Of a DNA stretch of 34,791 nt, positions 32,764 through 34,791 are shown one piece after another. This DNA comes from Mycobacterium interjectum (GTDB taxonomy: Bacteria > Actinomycetota > Actinomycetes > Mycobacteriales > Mycobacteriaceae), in NCBI RefSeq assembly GCF_900078675.2, contig NZ_LT546237.1, positions 1,600,373 to 1,635,163 on the forward strand. Reading direction: 5' to 3'. The notes below the pieces were generated by a model that was not told where the DNA came from, made no database searches, and saw nothing but the letters and a program-made list of their open reading frames with translations. The position numbers were made by a program, and so were the translations under genes. Position 1 is the stretch's first letter. Each line of letters begins with the position of its first letter.

Positions 32764-32778
32764 TAGATTCGTTGAATC
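32764..32778 (+). promoter_or_regulatory. Candidate -10 box and palindrome before the sigma-factor gene
   Basis: TAGATT (32764-32769) matches TANNNT and overlaps a palindrome GATTC-gtt-GAATC (32766-32778). A transcript starting near 32777 would have a leader of about 70-90 nt containing the short leader ORF. No clear -35 is visible. Confidence 0.35.
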
Positions 32779-32847
32779 CGCTTTCTCACGTTCGCCAATG
32801 CGCCGACGTCTACGGAATAGAAATCGCTGATGTCAGGAGGAACCCGA

Positions 32848-32868
32848 ATGCCTACCGGGCCCCGTTGA
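32848..32868 (+). CDS. Six-codon leader peptide ahead of the sigma factor
   Basis: AGGAGG (32835-32840) with 7-nt spacing precedes ATG 32848, which encodes MPTGPR and stops at TGA 32866-32868. That stop overlaps the ATG of the sigma-factor frame as TGATG. The best ribosome-binding site in the region thus serves this tiny ORF, and the sigma factor would be translated by coupling. A -1 frameshift or a sequence indel fusing the two is the alternative. Confidence 0.4.
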   Translation: MPTGPR

Positions 32869-33374
32869 TGGGAGTCGAGCGGCACGTCAAGCCACCGTTC
32901 GAGGCCGTGGTGGCTTGCCACGGCGCCACGGTGTTGCGGGTCGTGCGTGCGGTGGTCGGTCACGCCGACGCCGACGACGCCTGGTCGGACACGTTCCTGG
33001 CCGCGCTGAAGGCGTACCCGCAGCTGCCGGCCGACGCCAACATCGAGGCGTGGCTGGTGACCATCGCGCACCGCAAGGCCATCGACATCACTCGCGCGGC
33101 GTCACGGCGGGCCGTCCCGCTCGCCGATCCCCCCGACTCCCTCGCCCGCGAACGGGCCGACACCCACGATCTCGACCTCGACGCCGCGGTGGGTGCGCTG
33201 CCCCCCAAACAGCGCCAGGCGGTGGCCTATCACTATCTGGCCGGCCTGCCCTATTCGGAAGTCGCCGTGATTCTCGGCGGCAGCGTTACCGCCGCCCGGC
33301 GAGCCGCCGCCGATGGGATCGCCACCCTCCGACGCACCTATCCCCGTCTCGACACCGCAAGGAACCACGAATGA
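32868..33374 (+). CDS. RNA polymerase sigma-70-family (ECF-like) factor
   Basis: ATG 32868 gives 168 residues; the frame is open further upstream (to TTG 32772) but without a good ribosome-binding site. Region 2 spans FEAVVACHGATVLRVVRAVV and ADDAWSDTFLAALKAYPQL with AWLVTIAHRKAIDITRA, the -10-binding helix. Region 4 is the C-terminal helix-turn-helix VGALPPKQRQAVAYHYLAGL, PYSEVAVILGGSVTAARRAA. Its stop overlaps the start of the second Ogt gene (ATGA). No anti-sigma gene is adjacent. It may direct transcription of the two repair operons, which is inference. Some annotations call such proteins DNA-binding methylase-associated factors. Confidence 0.83.
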   Translation: MGVERHVKPPFEAVVACHGATVLRVVRAVVGHADADDAWSDTFLAALKAYPQLPADANIEAWLVTIAHRKAIDITRAASRRAVPLADPPDSLARERADTHDLDLDAAVGALPPKQRQAVAYHYLAGLPYSEVAVILGGSVTAARRAAADGIATLRRTYPRLDTARNHE

Positions 33375-33985
33375 CCACACCCGATCTGACCAAGCACTAC
33401 CCCGTCGACCGCGAACACCTTCGGCGCCTACACGCCCGGCTCGAAACGGACGCCCAGGCCGGCGATCTCCTCGACATCGCCTACCGCACAGTGGATTCCG
33501 CGGTGGGAACGCTGCTGTTGGCGGCCACCCCCCGAGGCCTGTTGCGTGTGGCGTTCGCCAACGAAGACCGCGCCGGCGTGCTGCAGGACCTCTCGGAGCG
33601 CATCAGCCCGCGGGTACTCGAGTCGCCCGCCCGGCTGGATTCTGTTGCGCGGCAACTCGACGAGTATCTCAGCGGCCGTCGCCGCCGCTTCGACGTCGCG
33701 CTGGACTGGTCGCTGTCCCAAGGTTTTCGGCGCACGGTCCTCGAACACCTCAGCACCGACGTCGGCTACGGCGACACCGCAAGCTATGCCACCCTGGCCG
33801 GGCTGTCGGGCTCCCCCAAGGCGGTCCGCGCCGCCGGCACGGCGTGCGCGACCAACCCGATTCCCATTTTCGTGCCGTGCCACCGGGTGATCCGTTCCGA
33901 CGGAACGATGGGCGCCTACCGCGGCGGTACCGCCGCGAAGCGCGTCCTGCTGGATCTCGAGCGGCACGCGCGAGAGTGCAACTAG
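33371..33985 (+). CDS. Methylated-DNA-protein cysteine methyltransferase, second copy, with an N-terminal extension
   Basis: The 204-residue protein starts at ATG 33371, overlapping the sigma stop (ATGA). Residues 1-35 are an extension not found in the first copy. The core contains VDSAVGTLLLAATPRGLLRV, the helix-turn-helix region GYGDTASYATLAGLSG, the arginine-finger region KAVRAAGTACATNP and the active cysteine in PIFVPCHRVIRSDG. Unlike the first copy, an arginine is present near the finger position (VRAAG). Linkage to the sigma factor suggests that alkylation of this protein might also signal, as Ada does; this is speculative, since no AraC-type or zinc domain is present. Confidence 0.92.
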   Translation: MTTPDLTKHYPVDREHLRRLHARLETDAQAGDLLDIAYRTVDSAVGTLLLAATPRGLLRVAFANEDRAGVLQDLSERISPRVLESPARLDSVARQLDEYLSGRRRRFDVALDWSLSQGFRRTVLEHLSTDVGYGDTASYATLAGLSGSPKAVRAAGTACATNPIPIFVPCHRVIRSDGTMGAYRGGTAAKRVLLDLERHARECN

Positions 33986-34034
33986 CGACACGTTTCTCGA
34001 GGAGCGACGTCGGCAGTCGCACTTTCGCGGGCCA

Positions 34035-34791
34035 TCAGGCCGGCGCCGACCAGTGCACCACCTTCATCGTGGTCATCTCGTCAAGGAGCTCGGGACCGAA
34101 GCCGAACCCGGCGCCGCTGGCGCGGCGCGGCTGGGACGCGCCCCCGGGGGCGCCGCCGAACACATTGTTGATCTTGACGGTGCCCACCGGCAGGGCGTGC
34201 CACGCCTCCTGCGCATGCGACATGTCGCCGGTCAGCACGGTCGCGGCGAGACCGTAACGGTCGTCGGCCGCCTCGAACAGGGCGCCGGCGAAGTCGGGAA
34301 CCATTCGCACCGCCGCGATCGGGCCGAACGTTTCCTCGCTCATCACCAGCATGTCCGGCGTGCAGTCGGTCAGCACCGTGGGCGGATAGAACGCCCCCGG
34401 CCCCGGTCCCGGTTCGCCGCCGGCCAAGACGTGGGCGCCGCGCCGGACCGCGTCGTCGACGTGCGCGTGCACGTGATCGCGATGGCGCTCGTCGACCAAC
34501 GGCCCGATCCGATCGGCCCACGACGCCGCCTCGTCGGCCAGCACGCCGACGAACGCGTCGGCGATCGGCTGGACGACATAGATTCGCTCCACCGACGCGC
34601 AGAGCTGCCCCGCGTTGGCGAAGGCGCCCAGTGCGGCCTGGCCGGCCGCCCAGCCGGGGTCGACGTCGGCGTCGACGATCAACGCGTCGTTGCCGCCGTT
34701 CACCAGCAGCGCCTTCGCGCCGCGTTCGGCGCAGGCGCGGGCGATTTCGCGGCCGGCCGCGCTGCTGCCGACGTGCGCGACCACGTCGACC
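34035..34791 (-). CDS. Aldehyde dehydrogenase family protein, C-terminal part (runs off the right edge)
   Basis: The frame is open to the right edge, so the amino-terminal half is outside the window; 252 codons are visible. It contains HVGSSAAGREIA, the catalytic cysteine loop FANAGQLCASVERIYV, EETFGPIAAVRMV and the C-terminal INNVFGGAPGGASQP. The general-base glutamate, normally in ELGGK or, in this subgroup, LENGGND, reads LLVNGGNDALIV, so Glu is Val. This would impair hydrolysis of the thioacyl intermediate in a standard dehydrogenase. It could be a decayed gene, a CoA-acylating-like variant or a point error. It converges on the second Ogt gene. Confidence 0.85.
   Translation of the reverse strand, partial: VDVVAHVGSSAAGREIARACAERGAKALLVNGGNDALIVDADVDPGWAAGQAALGAFANAGQLCASVERIYVVQPIADAFVGVLADEAASWADRIGPLVDERHRDHVHAHVDDAVRRGAHVLAGGEPGPGPGAFYPPTVLTDCTPDMLVMSEETFGPIAAVRMVPDFAGALFEAADDRYGLAATVLTGDMSHAQEAWHALPVGTVKINNVFGGAPGGASQPRRASGAGFGFGPELLDEMTTMKVVHWSAPA

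Noticed and set aside
32915-33985. A 356-codon frame covering the sigma factor and second Ogt
   Set aside because: Its first 150 codons are an out-of-frame, proline/arginine-rich shadow of the sigma gene. The Ogt starts at ATG 33371.
1-34791. Prophage, CRISPR array, insertion sequence or tRNA-linked genomic island
   Set aside because: No integrase, transposase, regularly spaced repeats, terminal inverted repeats or tRNA-like sequence was found. The accessory character comes only from gene content and pseudogenes.

Overview
The window looks like an accessory stretch of a high-GC actinobacterial chromosome, most likely a mycobacterium or close relative. Signs of this are an F420-type (Ddn-like) nitroreductase, several P450s, an MmyB-like regulator, TANNNT -10 boxes with probable leaderless starts, GTG/TTG starts, and many ATGA/TGATG translational overlaps. 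There are no tRNA or rRNA genes, no CRISPR array, no phage module and no intact insertion sequence. Most of the sequence is small catabolic or detoxification operons, each with its own regulator, with decaying genes between them.

Layout. 1-405: 5' part of an ATP-grasp-like gene leaving the window. 753-4127: a membrane diguanylate cyclase, a haloperoxidase-like hydrolase and an unknown membrane protein. 4124-6371: a minus-strand operon of SDR, Ddn-like protein, TetR regulator and a frameshifted glyoxalase-fold gene, with a TetR-type operator in front. 6760-13378: a five-gene minus-strand operon of alpha/beta hydrolase, benzoylformate-decarboxylase-like enzyme, GlcD-GlcE-like FAD dehydrogenase, HSL-type esterase and P450. 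It diverges from a PucR-type regulator across a perfect 16-bp palindrome and reads as a pathway for an aromatic 2-hydroxy acid or its ester. 14982-17243: an MmyB-like regulator divergent from an aldo/keto reductase. 17371-21487: a coupled operon of isocitrate-lyase/PEP-mutase-family lyase, LeuC-like, LeuD-like and CMD-family proteins, divergent from a MarR regulator whose likely operator lies in the lyase promoter. It resembles a methyl-branched malate hydratase/lyase route more than leucine synthesis.

21488-26834 is a graveyard region: nitrile-hydratase beta and alpha remnants (alpha has lost its metal-binding segment), one intact PLP dehydratase-like gene, then a decaying operon with a frameshifted SDR, a truncated and frameshifted FAD oxygenase, a P450 lacking key residues and a small coupled ORF. 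27615-29216 holds a cold-shock protein and a DEAD-box helicase. 29631-30765 holds an AhpD-like protein and a secreted cupin.

30780-33985 is a divergent alkylation-damage island. One arm has an Ogt-type methyltransferase, a 2OG-Fe(II) oxygenase and a nitroreductase; the other has a sigma-70-family factor and a second Ogt-type protein. Inverted repeats and a six-codon leader ORF lie between the arms. The right edge cuts an aldehyde dehydrogenase whose catalytic glutamate position reads valine. All functional calls come from reading motifs by eye; no database search was possible.
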